Part shown: piece after piece, positions 18,401 to 26,496 of the stretch
How positions within the stretch are numbered: the first letter of the stretch is position 1
Layout of the letters: the number at the start of each line of letters is the position of its first letter
Assembly: GCF_003149375.1 (NCBI RefSeq)
Contig: NZ_QFWH01000002.1
Span: 1 to 64,000 of the forward strand
Origin: Vampirovibrio chlorellavorus
GTDB lineage: Bacteria > Cyanobacteriota > Vampirovibrionia > Vampirovibrionales > Vampirovibrionaceae
Direction: 5' to 3'
DNA length: 64,000 nucleotides
The notes under the pieces: model-generated
Seen by the model: only the letters and a program-made list of their open reading frames with translations
Databases searched by the model: none
Told to the model about the DNA's origin: nothing
Made by a program: the position numbers and the translations under genes

Positions 18401-18689
18401 AATGGCGCTTCACCGCTTCCAGTGCTACGGACACCGAGTGCTTGCACCACACTTCTTCCAGCGGACAGTCACAAACCGGCTCAACGTGATCTTTCTTGAA
18501 CTTGAGCTGGATATTGTAGGCCTCTTTGAACTTGCCTTTGACTTTGGCCCGCACGCCAATGGCATCCAGGGTAATGTGCTGCAACTGGTTCTCTTTGAAA
18601 TAGCTGTAGCCCCGACGCCAGCTGCCGGGCTTGGCCTGTTGTTTGATGTAGCCAAAATTAAAATCGATGAGGGTATCCAAAGTCTTCAT
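15480..18689 (-). CDS. SWIM zinc-finger SNF2-family helicase
   Basis: A 1069-residue DEAD/SNF2 ATPase. An N-terminal SWIM finger (CDCPLEEVWCKH, near residue 75-90) is followed by a long, poorly conserved middle region. Residues about 620-1060 carry the two-lobed motor: motif I DDMGLGKTLQ, motif II LDESQNIKN, motif III SGTPVENRLMELW, motif V AGGTGLNL and motif VI SDRAHRIGQ. Such bacterial proteins translocate on double-stranded DNA and probably remodel protein-DNA or RNA polymerase complexes. ATG 18689 is chosen as the first Met before the conserved region; the Shine-Dalgarno is weak. The stop codon shares bases with the convergent upstream gene. Confidence 0.92.
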   Translation of the reverse strand: MKTLDTLIDFNFGYIKQQAKPGSWRRGYSYFKENQLQHITLDAIGVRAKVKGKFKEAYNIQLKFKKDHVEPVCDCPLEEVWCKHSVSVALEAVKRHYWQKYYRLPIEDELVTVLDSSSFEGSYRFIIKPDKHHKPKQIGIKVEDRASGKIIHNLEKVLQQALDQGNRQGEDSFSKVQKREITTVQFILKYAKGKPDHGWFNIPVAEGDNLMQLLSQVEEVSNTNGQRLAFEHDPLFLLMSVNVSMAGNVLVSLHWIRQEPYDAYPLEEITLFGRDVPWGLYKNRIYPLSNKLSDLPNHLTKSSFTDIKDADGGKFMYEDLPQLRKVVDMDLADIVHQVDLKKRPPTKIVTVELLDEATLKIRVSLDFDYDGVKVPFSKKAPETPYVMITKKDKKKENENIYWVKRDIESEHDAYQELLDAGLQPLQTNHFFAEGDEAIDFYNLTLKSRMEQEQDAWKAKFENDMKSLKASDHPLKLRGRIEFAQTVDLFILKIDCIIGDKEMTLDEVQRHLMQGKKYFFMKDVGYIEIPLAAILHITKTLQFFDAENIDQDTYQIQTFRAGLIAELVDQGIELDLSKKFSKFWSVISSQTSMEEIEKPPQVQAELRPYQKAGFNWLWFLYSYGLNGILADDMGLGKTLQTLVLLQHAKNQDGHMPSLIICPTSVVYNWVNEIAKFTPELSVVNLTGSDRHVQYKKIKEADAVITSYALMRRDIRALKEYPFRYVILDESQNIKNYESQTAAASKALQASHRLALSGTPVENRLMELWSVFDFLMPNFLYDKDDFKYRYVFPIEERGNRDAERRLKKQVFPFMLRRLKQDVAKDLPPKIEAVQYCELTEAQRELYLEVLEKTKEEVFANVAEKGVGGSTNSIFAALLRLRQICCHPQLMGEELSGGLKDSGKFDALKDMIEEVISEGHRILLFSQFVEMLKIIRTWLDKKGIKYEYLTGESRDRHVMVDRFNNDDSIPIFLMSLKAGGTGLNLTGADYVIHYDPWWNPSAEDQASDRAHRIGQTKTVFVYRLITKGTVEEKILKLQDRKRDLVDSIIAADRSVGKMLSFEDLKEILSPDF

Positions 18690-19134
18690 CAGACGGTCTT
18701 TTTGTCCCAAAATCAGCTTACTTCTTTCTTTCTGCGGAAACAGTCTCGGCAAATGCCGGAAAAGGCCTTAATCAAGCAGGGAATGTGTCAGTCTAATACG
18801 GCGCGCCCTTAAAAAACGTTTGATCCTGATTGAATGAAGGAACGGAGGTCTTTCAAGCGGGACATAGTGTCCGGTGTTTACCAGCCATTGGCGATAACAT
18901 GCTGCCCACCGCAGACAACCACATACCCCTGCTTCATATTCTAACAGCATTGCGTGGGATTTCAATGCGTGAAATTGCGGACTGGCTGGCCTCTTTCCTG
19001 CGGGGCCCTTTAAGAAGGGGGAAACGGTATAGGGTCCAGCGTTTTGGCCTTCAAGTGCCGCTTGTTCACAGCGCCGGTGGGCTTGATCGTTAGTCCGTCC
19101 TGAACCTCAGTCATGCCTTAAAAAGTCAGTTAGC
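18690..19134. other. Intergenic region, no convincing gene
   Basis: 445 bases between two minus-strand genes. An open plus-strand frame (18830-19093, TTG start) has no Shine-Dalgarno and no recognisable motif. The region should contain the SNF2 promoter. No T-run hairpin is apparent after nagB. Confidence 0.4.
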
Positions 19135-19935
19135 CTAAAAATCAGTCAGGAGCGTCACGTTGGGGTGCTGTTTGAGCCAGGAGGCCGGACAGTTGATATC
19201 GGGCGGGGTTTGGGGATGAAAGGCCGTGGCCACAATGTCCTGTTTCCCGGCGCCGGTAGCCAGCATTAAAATATGGCGAGCCCCCAGAATGGCTTTTAAC
19301 CCCAGGGTAATGGCCTGCGTGGGGAGTCCCGGTTGAGTGGGGTCGGCAAAGTTGCTCATGCGGGTCAGCGGGGCTAACGCCACAATCCGGCTGGGGGAAT
19401 CCGGTTGGGAGCCAGGCTCGTTGAAGGCGATGTGTCCGTTTTTGCCAATGCCCAGAATGACCAGATCGGGCCCCTGATTCTGGGTGATCAGGGCCTCATA
19501 GGCGGCGGGGCATTCAAAATACTGGGCCATGTAGAATTTTTGGCCCCCCACAAAGCGCCACAGCTCGTTTTGCATAAAATCGGCGAAGGTCTGGTAGGGC
19601 AAGGGGCCATCAAACTCAGGCCGTACGTATTCATCCAACTGAAACAGGCGGCTTTTTTCCCAGTTGATGTCGTTTCGTTGGCGGAGTTGGGCGTACATGC
19701 CCAAGGGGGTATTTCCGGTGGGAAAAACGATGGACGCGCTGGGCTTTTGGGCCAATTGCTCGGCCACAATGGCAGCAGCCTGTTGGGCCACGGTGTTGGC
19801 GTCGGGAAGGTGAAGCCAGTGCAGGCCACGCGCGAAGGGGGCTTGGGACATGGTCGGTTGTTTGGGTCTTTCCAGGCCAGGGGCCACCGGGGATACAGGC
19901 GGTTTCACGGAGACCGCATACGTTTGATCATACAT
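19135..19935 (-). CDS. nagB: Glucosamine-6-phosphate deaminase
   Basis: A 266-residue isomerase-deaminase converting glucosamine-6-phosphate to fructose-6-phosphate and ammonia, linking amino-sugar recycling to glycolysis. The core has FPTGNTPLGMYAQL, the FQLDEYV motif with catalytic Asp, and the family signature GIGKNGHIAFNEPGS containing the catalytic His. About 45 extra residues precede the core. ATG 19935 lies behind AAAGGTG; a GTG at 19947 and an internal ATG at 19851 are alternatives. nagA is not adjacent. With anmK at 35 kb it fits peptidoglycan recycling. Confidence 0.92.
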   Translation of the reverse strand: MYDQTYAVSVKPPVSPVAPGLERPKQPTMSQAPFARGLHWLHLPDANTVAQQAAAIVAEQLAQKPSASIVFPTGNTPLGMYAQLRQRNDINWEKSRLFQLDEYVRPEFDGPLPYQTFADFMQNELWRFVGGQKFYMAQYFECPAAYEALITQNQGPDLVILGIGKNGHIAFNEPGSQPDSPSRIVALAPLTRMSNFADPTQPGLPTQAITLGLKAILGARHILMLATGAGKQDIVATAFHPQTPPDINCPASWLKQHPNVTLLTDF

Positions 19936-20118
19936 GGGATCTGGCACCTTTGGCTGAGTGGGATTTTAAAAGCGTGTAAATGGAGGAGGGAACAAAGGGA
20001 GGAGGGAATAGACGGAGGAGGGAATAGGGGTGGACGTCTTTGAGCGTGGCGGGTTCCAAGGGCATCGGCAGGCGCAGCTTTTTGTGATTAAATAGGGCAT
20101 ATTGACCCAGAGCCAACC

Positions 20119-20886
20119 ATGCCACCCATGACCGAGCCATTGCCTGAGACCTCGACTTCGCCGCTGGAGCCGGTGCAGCCTTCCCTGAAAGGGGAGTATG
20201 CCCGCCAGGGGGAATTTCACCGCAACCTGAACCCCAACTGGAGCTATTACCCGGTTTATATCAACAAGGTGGAATTGATTGACGAGCTGTTGCGCCGCTA
20301 TGGCTGCCAGTCCGGCAAAATTCTGGATGCTGGCTGCGGTGAGGGCGTTCTGGTGGAAAAGTACGCCCGGCAGGGTTGGGAGATTGTGGGAGTGGATAAA
20401 AACTACGCCTCGGCCTATGTGCAGGAAGGCAGTGTAACGGCGCTTCCCTTTGCGGATAATACCTTTGACACCCTGATGTGCCTGGATATGCTGGAGCATT
20501 TGTATTACAACGAACAATCTGTCGCTATCAGCGAGATTCGCCGGGTGGTGAAGCCCGGGGGCACCCTGATTTTTTCCTGTCCCAATCTGGCCCACTTTAC
20601 CAGCCGCCTCAAGCTGATGTTCCGGGGGCGCTTGTTGCGAACCGCTTCGGTGGGCCATCATCCCGGCGATCGGCCCATGCTGGAGTATCAGGAACTGTTT
20701 GAACGGGCAGGCTTTCGGGTGGTGGAGCGACAGGGAATCTTCCCCACGGTGCCGCCCATTTACCGCTTTGTGATGCGGCATCCGGCCAAAAGCCCGGGTC
20801 TGTTGCGCTTCTTGCGCAAGCTGCCGTTTCCGGTGAACTGGAATTTTCAGGTTCTGTTTGTCTGCCAGCTTGAAAAAGCGCTGTAA
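20119..20886 (+). CDS. Class I SAM-dependent methyltransferase
   Basis: A 255-residue methyltransferase. Motif I is ILDAGCGEGVLVEKYARQG, followed by the acidic VGVDKNY loop, then LPFADNTFDTLMCLDMLEH and the post-motif VKPGGTLIFSCPN, the order seen in the UbiE/UbiG-like Methyltransf_11 group. A C-terminal extension (RFLRKLPFPVNWNFQVLFVCQ) is basic and aromatic. It begins the plus-strand run methyltransferase-epimerase-SMR transporter with gaps of only 17 and 13 bases, so it may act on a nucleotide sugar or glycolipid, but the substrate is not evident. Confidence 0.85.
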   Translation: MPPMTEPLPETSTSPLEPVQPSLKGEYARQGEFHRNLNPNWSYYPVYINKVELIDELLRRYGCQSGKILDAGCGEGVLVEKYARQGWEIVGVDKNYASAYVQEGSVTALPFADNTFDTLMCLDMLEHLYYNEQSVAISEIRRVVKPGGTLIFSCPNLAHFTSRLKLMFRGRLLRTASVGHHPGDRPMLEYQELFERAGFRVVERQGIFPTVPPIYRFVMRHPAKSPGLLRFLRKLPFPVNWNFQVLFVCQLEKAL

Positions 20887-20903
20887 GAGAGGGGATTGCC
20901 CGA

Positions 20904-21458
20904 ATGATTTTTACCCCGACCCCGCTTGCTGGCGCCTTTGTGGTGGATATCGAAAAGCTGGAGGATGAGCGCGGTTTTTTCGCCGAAGGCTGGAAAGATG
21001 AGGTCGCAGCGGCCCACGGGATTTCGGTGGTCTTTAACCGCACCAATATTTCCTACAACCGCAAGGCCGGAACGGTACGAGGGCTGCACAGCCAGCGGGC
21101 GCCTTACGAGGAGGCTAAGCTGGTGCGTTGCATTCAGGGGGCCATTTTTGACGTGATCGTGGACATCCGGCCCCACTCTCCCACCTACCTTCAGTGGTAT
21201 GGCCTGGTGCTGAGCGCTGAGAACCATCGCATGTTGTACATGCCGCATGGCTTTTTGCACGGCTTCCAAACGCTGGTACCCGATTCCACCGTGTCTTATC
21301 AGGTGGCAGGCACCTACCAGCCACAGCAGGAAGTGGGGGCCCGGTTCGATGATCCGGCCTTTGGTATTGACTGGCCAGACGTCGGGGAGCGGGTACTGTC
21401 TCCCAAAGATCAGGCCTGGCCGCCTTTTCAGCCGCAAGCGCAAGCCATTTTGAGCTGA
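20904..21458 (+). CDS. dTDP-4-dehydrorhamnose 3,5-epimerase-like protein
   Basis: A 184-residue cupin-fold sugar epimerase of the RmlC family. The catalytic His lies in VRGLHSQ (RGLHYQ in classical RmlC), the Lys in EEAKLVRC, and the conserved MPHGFLHGFQTL and VSYQV (Tyr) follow. Classical RmlC acts on dTDP-4-keto-6-deoxyglucose; variants in the loops mean another dTDP- or CDP-ketosugar is possible. The other rml genes are not nearby. Translation likely starts at ATG 20904 behind AGAGAGGGG. Its neighbours suggest an envelope or surface-sugar role. Confidence 0.87.
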   Translation: MIFTPTPLAGAFVVDIEKLEDERGFFAEGWKDEVAAAHGISVVFNRTNISYNRKAGTVRGLHSQRAPYEEAKLVRCIQGAIFDVIVDIRPHSPTYLQWYGLVLSAENHRMLYMPHGFLHGFQTLVPDSTVSYQVAGTYQPQQEVGARFDDPAFGIDWPDVGERVLSPKDQAWPPFQPQAQAILS

Positions 21459-21471
21459 GGAGGGCCGTTTT

Positions 21472-21792
21472 ATGAACGCCTGGGTGTTGCTGGTATTGGC
21501 AGGTCTACTGGAAGTGGGCTGGGCTTTGGGTTTAAAGGCCACCCACGGCTGGACGCGTTTGTGGCCCAGTATTTTTACGGCAACGGCCATGGTCCTCAGT
21601 CTGGTCTTGCTGTCTCAGGCCCTCAAGGTGCTGCCCATCAGTCTGGCCTACCCGGTGTGGGTGGGGATTGGGGCGCTGGGTGTGGCCGTGGTGGGTATGT
21701 TCTTTCTGGGAGAATCGGTCTCGGTGATCAAGGTGATCTGCATTGGCTGTATCGCCCTGGGGATAGCGGGGCTCAAGTTGAGCAGTTCTTGA
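21472..21792 (+). CDS. Small multidrug resistance (SMR) family transporter, Gdx/SugE-like
   Basis: A 106-residue, four-helix inner-membrane exporter. The essential Glu is in LLEVGWALGLK, followed by RLWPS, LPISLAYPVWVGIGALG and the FFLGESVS loop. The wording around the Glu (EVGWALGLK) and in helix 2-3 resembles the guanidinium exporter Gdx (SugE) more than EmrE. A strong GAGGAGGG precedes the ATG, 13 bases after the epimerase stop, so it seems to be part of that operon and not under its own guanidine riboswitch, for which there is no space. Confidence 0.9.
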   Translation: MNAWVLLVLAGLLEVGWALGLKATHGWTRLWPSIFTATAMVLSLVLLSQALKVLPISLAYPVWVGIGALGVAVVGMFFLGESVSVIKVICIGCIALGIAGLKLSSS

Positions 21793-21852
21793 AACGGCTG
21801 ATAGACTTGTTGTGAGGGTTTTTCAGTCCATTGGGCCGGGTGGGATGACGGT

Positions 21853-21880
21853 TTGTTTTTGAACCCGACTGTGTTAATAT
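21853..21880 (+). promoter_or_regulatory. Candidate promoter for the EEP hydrolase gene
   Basis: TTGTTT (21853-21858) and TAATAT (21875-21880) with a 16-base spacer lie in an AT-rich stretch about 80 bases before the likely start codon. Confidence 0.45.
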
Positions 21881-21958
21881 TGCCAAGAATTTTAAAACAC
21901 AACTATTTTGAGTGCTTCGTCAGTTTATTGTCAGACAATTGGGATGTCAGGAATGGGA

Positions 21959-23230
21959 ATGGAGATCAGGCCATTGGGCCTCCCTCAAGGCATATTGGGT
22001 GATCCTAAAAGGGGTGTGAGTGTGATGATGACACGTTCTTTCTTTGCGCCAAGGGTGGCCGCTGGCAAGCTACCAGTCAGGGCTCCGGGGCCGGTGGTTG
22101 TTGATGCTTCCGGGGGGAGCAAGCAATGGGTGCGCCAAGCCCATACCAAACGTCTGACCTCTTTGTCCAGCGAGGAAATGGCCCGGTTCGCCCCGCTGCT
22201 TTTGCCATCCGCCTTTCTCTCTCATCCGGGGAAGGCAGTCGAGCCTGAGTTTCAGCCCATCATTCTGGTGGAGAATGAGGAGGCCAGGGATCATCTGCGG
22301 TTGTTGCGGCCCTTCCGCAAGTTGATGTCCTACAACGCGGAAAATTTCTACCAGTCTTCCAAAAACGCCCATATTAAGTCACAGGCTTCCATTCAGGCCC
22401 TGGCGGACGTGATTAATCAGGAGGAGCCGGATGTCATCGCCTTGCAGGAGGTGGGGGACAAAGGCCTGTTGACTCAATTCAATCTGAAGTACCTGAACGG
22501 GCGCTACCCCAATGTTATTAGTAAGCCGGTGTGGGTCAAAAGTCAGCATCAATTGGCCTTTATGACCAAAGGTAATATTCGTGTAGTGGACACCAAAAGT
22601 CATTGGACGGAATTCTGCAAACTCTCCCACGGGGCGGCGGTGCGTGATTTTTTAGAGGCCACCTTTGAGACGGAAAGCGGCTATCGGTTTACCGTATTCA
22701 ACGCCCACCTCAAGTCCATGCGCGGGGATGAGCTGAAGACTGCCCCGGTTCGTATGAAGGAGGCCACTGCCGCCGCCGCCATCCTGCGAAAGCGCCTGGA
22801 GGCCGAGCCTGACGCCCCCCTCTTCCTGACCGGAGATCTCAATACGCATCATCACAGCGAAGCGGGCCGCCCGGTCATCCAGACCTTGCAGCGTCTGGGT
22901 CAGGCGGAGGGAGAAGAGGCCCTGTCAGAAGTGATTCTCAAGGATCATCAGTGCATTCCCACCAACCGCTCCCATGGTTACCCGGATGCCAAGCTGGATT
23001 ACACCTTTACCTCCAAGGCCCTCACACCGCTGGTGCGTCAGGCTTATGTGGCCGGTTCGTTTGAGGCGTCCCCCTGGAAGGAGGCCTCGGATCACCTGCC
23101 GCTGGTGACCGTTTTTGAAGAGGGGCAGTCCCAGACCCGGCGTTCTCTGGATCTCTTGTCCACGCCGCCCCGGGTGGAGCCTCCCGGCAATCCCGGTGGA
23201 AAAAAACGCAAGTGGGAATTGATTGCCTGA
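21959..23230 (+). CDS. Endonuclease/exonuclease/phosphatase (EEP) family hydrolase
   Basis: A 423-residue protein with an EEP-fold domain from about residue 115. Landmarks are MSYNAENFY, the metal Glu in VIALQEVGDKG, FNAHLKSM, TGDLNTHHHSE (Asp-Asn), DYTFTSKAL and the terminal SDHLPLVTVFE. It is distinct from exonuclease III at 2 kb and could be a DNase or phosphodiesterase/phosphatase. The first 110 residues are disordered and basic with no signal peptide, and the last 30 are Pro/Gly/Lys-rich. ATG 21959 has AGGA at good spacing; ATG 22025 behind AAAAGGGG is equally possible. Function beyond the fold is unknown. Confidence 0.8.
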   Translation: MEIRPLGLPQGILGDPKRGVSVMMTRSFFAPRVAAGKLPVRAPGPVVVDASGGSKQWVRQAHTKRLTSLSSEEMARFAPLLLPSAFLSHPGKAVEPEFQPIILVENEEARDHLRLLRPFRKLMSYNAENFYQSSKNAHIKSQASIQALADVINQEEPDVIALQEVGDKGLLTQFNLKYLNGRYPNVISKPVWVKSQHQLAFMTKGNIRVVDTKSHWTEFCKLSHGAAVRDFLEATFETESGYRFTVFNAHLKSMRGDELKTAPVRMKEATAAAAILRKRLEAEPDAPLFLTGDLNTHHHSEAGRPVIQTLQRLGQAEGEEALSEVILKDHQCIPTNRSHGYPDAKLDYTFTSKALTPLVRQAYVAGSFEASPWKEASDHLPLVTVFEEGQSQTRRSLDLLSTPPRVEPPGNPGGKKRKWELIA

Positions 23231-23354
23231 CCCGTTCAAGGGTAAGATGGTCTTATCAGGAGAAAGTGTGTCGGCTCAATTCAGGACAAGTTCCGGGCGG
23301 GCACCGATTAGACACCGGCCAGATATCGGGCAGACAATGAGTTAGGAGTTTGGC

Positions 23355-24149
23355 ATGCAACGTTCACAAACAACCGGGGCTGAGTTACAGGTGGCCCAGT
23401 TGGCCAAGGCCATCGATCATACCAAATTGACGTTTGCGCCCGGCGAGGACGAAGAGGCTGCCATTGCCCAATTGTGCGAGGAGGCCCTGACCTACGGCTT
23501 TTACTCGGTCTGTGTGCAGCCCCGACATGTGGCCTTTTGCAAGGCCCGTCTGGCCGACTCCGGGGTCAAAGTGGCCACGGTCATTGGCTTTCCCTCGGCT
23601 AAAGTCAGGCTGGAGGCGGAGAGGCTGCAGCTCACCATCGGGCGTCAACCGCTATCGGATAAATTGTCGCAAACCCGTCAGGCCATTCTGGATGGGGCCG
23701 ATGAGCTGGATGTGGTGATTGATGTGCCGCAGTTGAAAGTGGATGCCCGCCGTGGGTCGGAGGTGGCCCGTCTGGGGCTGAAGTCCATTCAGGAGGCGGC
23801 TCAGGGGCGGCCCATCAAGACGATTATTGAAACTGACTTGCTGAGTGATGAGGAAGTGGTGCTGGCCAGTCGCTGGTGCGCGGAATTAAGACTGCTGATG
23901 GTCAAAACTTCCACCGGTATGGTGGAAGGGGGCTTGGGAGCCACGGTGGAAACGGTGAAGCGCATGGTGAACACGGTGCTAAAGGTTTACCCAAAAACCA
24001 GGGTGAAAGCCAGTGGCGGTATCAAAACCCGGGCTCAGGCAGAAGCCTTGCTGAAGGCGGGAGCTGCCCGGCTGGGCACCAGTTCCGGGGTTCAAATTGT
24101 GGCCGGAGAAGCCCTGCCGTTGGAAACGGTGGCAGAAAATCACTATTAG
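23355..24149 (+). CDS. deoC: Deoxyribose-phosphate aldolase
   Basis: A 264-residue TIM-barrel class I aldolase splitting 2-deoxyribose-5-phosphate into glyceraldehyde-3-phosphate and acetaldehyde. It shows IDHTKL at the start, VIGFPSAKVR, GADELDVVIDV, the Schiff-base Lys in MVKTSTGM and the second active Lys in KASGGIKT. GTTAGGAG lies well placed before ATG 23355. No other nucleoside catabolism genes are beside it. Complete and of normal length. Confidence 0.95.
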   Translation: MQRSQTTGAELQVAQLAKAIDHTKLTFAPGEDEEAAIAQLCEEALTYGFYSVCVQPRHVAFCKARLADSGVKVATVIGFPSAKVRLEAERLQLTIGRQPLSDKLSQTRQAILDGADELDVVIDVPQLKVDARRGSEVARLGLKSIQEAAQGRPIKTIIETDLLSDEEVVLASRWCAELRLLMVKTSTGMVEGGLGATVETVKRMVNTVLKVYPKTRVKASGGIKTRAQAEALLKAGAARLGTSSGVQIVAGEALPLETVAENHY

Positions 24150-24168
24150 GTCGGGCGGGTGGCCCGCA

Positions 24169-25440
24169 TTAAGCGATCTGGGCCAAATGACCTTCCAGGA
24201 TTTTGAATAGGGCCTGACAGTCTTTCTCTTTCAGATTATGGGCCACGCCGTCCATTTTTTTAAACGGAAGGCCAAGGTCGGCGGCCATTCTTTGGGCATC
24301 CCGATAATCCAGTTCCCGATCGGCGTCTCCGCTGATGATGAGCGTATTGAGCTTTTTAAACCGGGCGGCCTCCTCCAGCTTGGCCTGGGTATTCAGGTCC
24401 ACCCGCATCTTGCGGGTGTCAAAAAATTTATCGATGATTTTTAAGGCCACCGGTTTGGGTAATAAAAACAGACGATCGGCGATTTTCTTTTTCTGATAGG
24501 TGACCCCATCGCTCAATTTGGGAAAGCTGTTGAGTAGCACCACGCATTTGGGTTTTTTGCCCTCAAATTCGTTGTTGGCGTTTTGGGCAATGGTGGCTGC
24601 CATGTGAGAGGTGATGTGCGTTCCCAGCGAGTAGCCGACCAGAATTTGCTGCTCAAGCGGGATTTTCTTGTGCTTGCTTAAAAACTTGCACACTTCCACA
24701 CCGGACTTGTAACAGTTCTCCAGGGTGACTTTGCCCTCGCTGTTGCCAAAGCCGGGGTAGTCGTAAACCAAAATGCCATACCCCTGATCGCTGAAGGTTT
24801 TTAAATAATGCTTGAGGTTACTGATGTTGCTGTGCCTGCCGTGGCTGAAAACGATGGTGGGTTTGTTGCTGCCCGGTTCCTCGGGGATGTGCCAGGCTGA
24901 AATATCAATGCGTTTTCCACCGTCCGTTTTAAAGGGGATGGGGCATTTAATAATTTTGTCGGCCAGTTCGTCATCATCCAGCAACTCCAGCGAGCAACTT
25001 TTGATGGGTGAATAGAAAGTCTGACGCTCAATAAAGTCGTAGATCGCCTTGGGCATTTTGCCAAACACAAAGGTACTCATCAGGGCCATCCGGCATCCCA
25101 CGGCCACCAGAGAATTTACCGCCTCTTCCAAAAGCCGGTAGGATTTCCAGGCGCCTTCCTTGAAGGCGTGCCAGAGTTGGTCCCGAAACAGCGGTTTGGG
25201 TGACTGGGTAGGCTTTGCGCTGCTTGCCCCAAACTGGGGAGAGGCTGGGCCCAATCCGGGTTGGGCCTTTGGCTGGGGACTGGCGCATGCCACCTGTGGG
25301 GGTGTCCGTGTGTCCGGCTGGTGGCGGGAGTTATGAGTCAAGCCATCCCCCGGTGGCGGTGGGGGAGTGAACGCTCTGGGCGCTGGTTTGGTTGTATTGG
25401 AAAGGGATGAAACCACGGAAAAAAACCTGGCTTGGTTCAT
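24169..25440 (-). CDS. Alpha/beta hydrolase with disordered N-terminus
   Basis: A 423-residue protein. Residues 1-90 are Pro/Ser/Gln/Thr-rich and apparently disordered. A helical stretch at about 95-135 includes a hydrophobic segment (VNSLVAVGCRMALMSTFVF). The C-terminal 280 residues are an alpha/beta hydrolase: VFSHGRHSN as oxyanion region, DYPGFGNSEG, nucleophile elbow GYSLGTH, acid in SGDADRELDY and catalytic His in GVAHNLKEKD. The layout recalls the BEM46/ABHD13-like group. Substrate is unknown. Neither ATG 25440 nor an upstream TTG (25476) has a good Shine-Dalgarno. It converges on deoC. Confidence 0.82.
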   Translation of the reverse strand: MNQARFFSVVSSLSNTTKPAPRAFTPPPPPGDGLTHNSRHQPDTRTPPQVACASPQPKAQPGLGPASPQFGASSAKPTQSPKPLFRDQLWHAFKEGAWKSYRLLEEAVNSLVAVGCRMALMSTFVFGKMPKAIYDFIERQTFYSPIKSCSLELLDDDELADKIIKCPIPFKTDGGKRIDISAWHIPEEPGSNKPTIVFSHGRHSNISNLKHYLKTFSDQGYGILVYDYPGFGNSEGKVTLENCYKSGVEVCKFLSKHKKIPLEQQILVGYSLGTHITSHMAATIAQNANNEFEGKKPKCVVLLNSFPKLSDGVTYQKKKIADRLFLLPKPVALKIIDKFFDTRKMRVDLNTQAKLEEAARFKKLNTLIISGDADRELDYRDAQRMAADLGLPFKKMDGVAHNLKEKDCQALFKILEGHLAQIA

Positions 25441-25610
25441 GGGGGATGAGGCGTTAAGGCCATTAACACGCCTCAATTTAATTCTGTGCCGCCAGACCCT
25501 ACCGGGCGTTTACAAAACTTTAGTTCGTTGTGCCTGCTGAGTATGTCTGCTGGAACCGCAGGGAGGCAAACCCGTTGCAGCTTTCGCAAGGGGCCGTGAA
25601 CCCGTCATGC

Positions 25611-25641
25611 AAAAAGGCATCCCGCAATGTGGATGCCTTTT
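25611..25641 (-). terminator. Terminator of the septum-initiator gene
   Basis: Perfect 11-bp stem AAAAGGCATCC / GGATGCCTTTT with an 8-base loop; on the minus strand it ends in five T's. It lies 39 bases beyond the stop at 25680. Confidence 0.85.
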
Positions 25642-25679
25642 GATAGAGATACCTTGGGAAGGAAGTTGTTTGGAAAATT

Positions 25680-26075
25680 TTATTGGAAACGAACCGGAAG
25701 CTCGTTTTCACCCACCATGTTCAGATAGTTCCGGGCCAATTCCTCAATCCCTGAAGGAGAGGAATACACGCGGATTTTGTCGTTTAAAATCTTGTTTTCC
25801 ACTTTGGTTTGGTTGAAAAAGGTTTTAACAGAAGCCTGGCTGCTGGCCAGTTGCGATAAATTGAAGCTGGCTGTAATCAGGGTTCTGGCACATTGCACCA
25901 CCCCAAAAATCAACGCCGCGTTAATGGTCAGGTACAACAGGTACTCAAACCGGGTTGTTCTTTTTTTGTATTGAGATTTTCTGACCGGTTGCCGCTTTAC
26001 TTGCCGTTCTATAACGGGTTGTAGCTCGGGATAGGCAACCTCCGTGTAAGCAAATTGACGATTGGTATAAGCCAT
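25680..26075 (-). CDS. Septum formation initiator-like protein (FtsB/DivIC/FtsL type)
   Basis: A 131-residue bitopic membrane protein: a basic cytoplasmic N-terminus (RQVKRQPVRKSQYKKR), one transmembrane helix (about residues 46-66, YLLYLTINAALIFGVVQ), a coiled-coil segment (SQLASSQASVKTFFNQTKVENK) split by polar residues, and the terminal GIEELARNYLNMVGENE, very like the 'IE-AR-LGM-GE' end of FtsB/DivIC. These proteins join the FtsQLB/DivIB complex that activates septal synthesis. Which of FtsB or FtsL it is cannot be fixed. ATG 26075 sits behind AGGG. It lies apart from the mur-ftsW cluster. Confidence 0.75.
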   Translation of the reverse strand: MAYTNRQFAYTEVAYPELQPVIERQVKRQPVRKSQYKKRTTRFEYLLYLTINAALIFGVVQCARTLITASFNLSQLASSQASVKTFFNQTKVENKILNDKIRVYSSPSGIEELARNYLNMVGENELPVRFQ

Positions 26076-26496
26076 ACTCACCCTGGGTACTCTCTATCTG
26101 CTTTTCTCTATCTGCCTCTATTCATTGGAGAAAACGCCGAGGAAAGTAATCGCACTCAAGCCCTGTCCGTAAAACAAATACTTTCCATAAGACTGATATC
26201 ATCCACGCCCTATGATTATAGCAGAGATCCTCGGGTTGCCTACAAATTTTTTGACCTCCCTTTGTTTTTCTCCTGTAAAAAATTGATAATCCGTGGGCCC
26301 AATGCGGTTTTGAGGGATTTGTAAATTCTGTGAAGGCCCGGCCACAGCCCCTACCCGGCTTAACCTGTGTGCCGTATGCACTTCCTGCATTTGGAGGAGT
26401 CAGGACGCTGAGGGCGGTTTTCATTGCGTTTAATGGGGTATGATATAGTGAGGAAAGTGCCAATTGATTGATTTGTAACTGGTACCGTTGGGCGTT
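26076..26496. other. Intergenic region between divergent septum-initiator and pilMN genes
   Basis: 421 bases with no plausible gene. TATGATATAG near 26440 resembles a -10 box for the pil genes, but the -35 is poor. No RNA structure was recognised. Confidence 0.4.

Noticed and set aside
18830-19093. Possible small gene between SNF2 and nagB
   Set aside because: TTG start, no Shine-Dalgarno and no recognisable pattern; left as intergenic.
21459-21471. Guanidine riboswitch before the SMR transporter
   Set aside because: Only 13 bases separate it from the preceding gene, so no riboswitch can fit.
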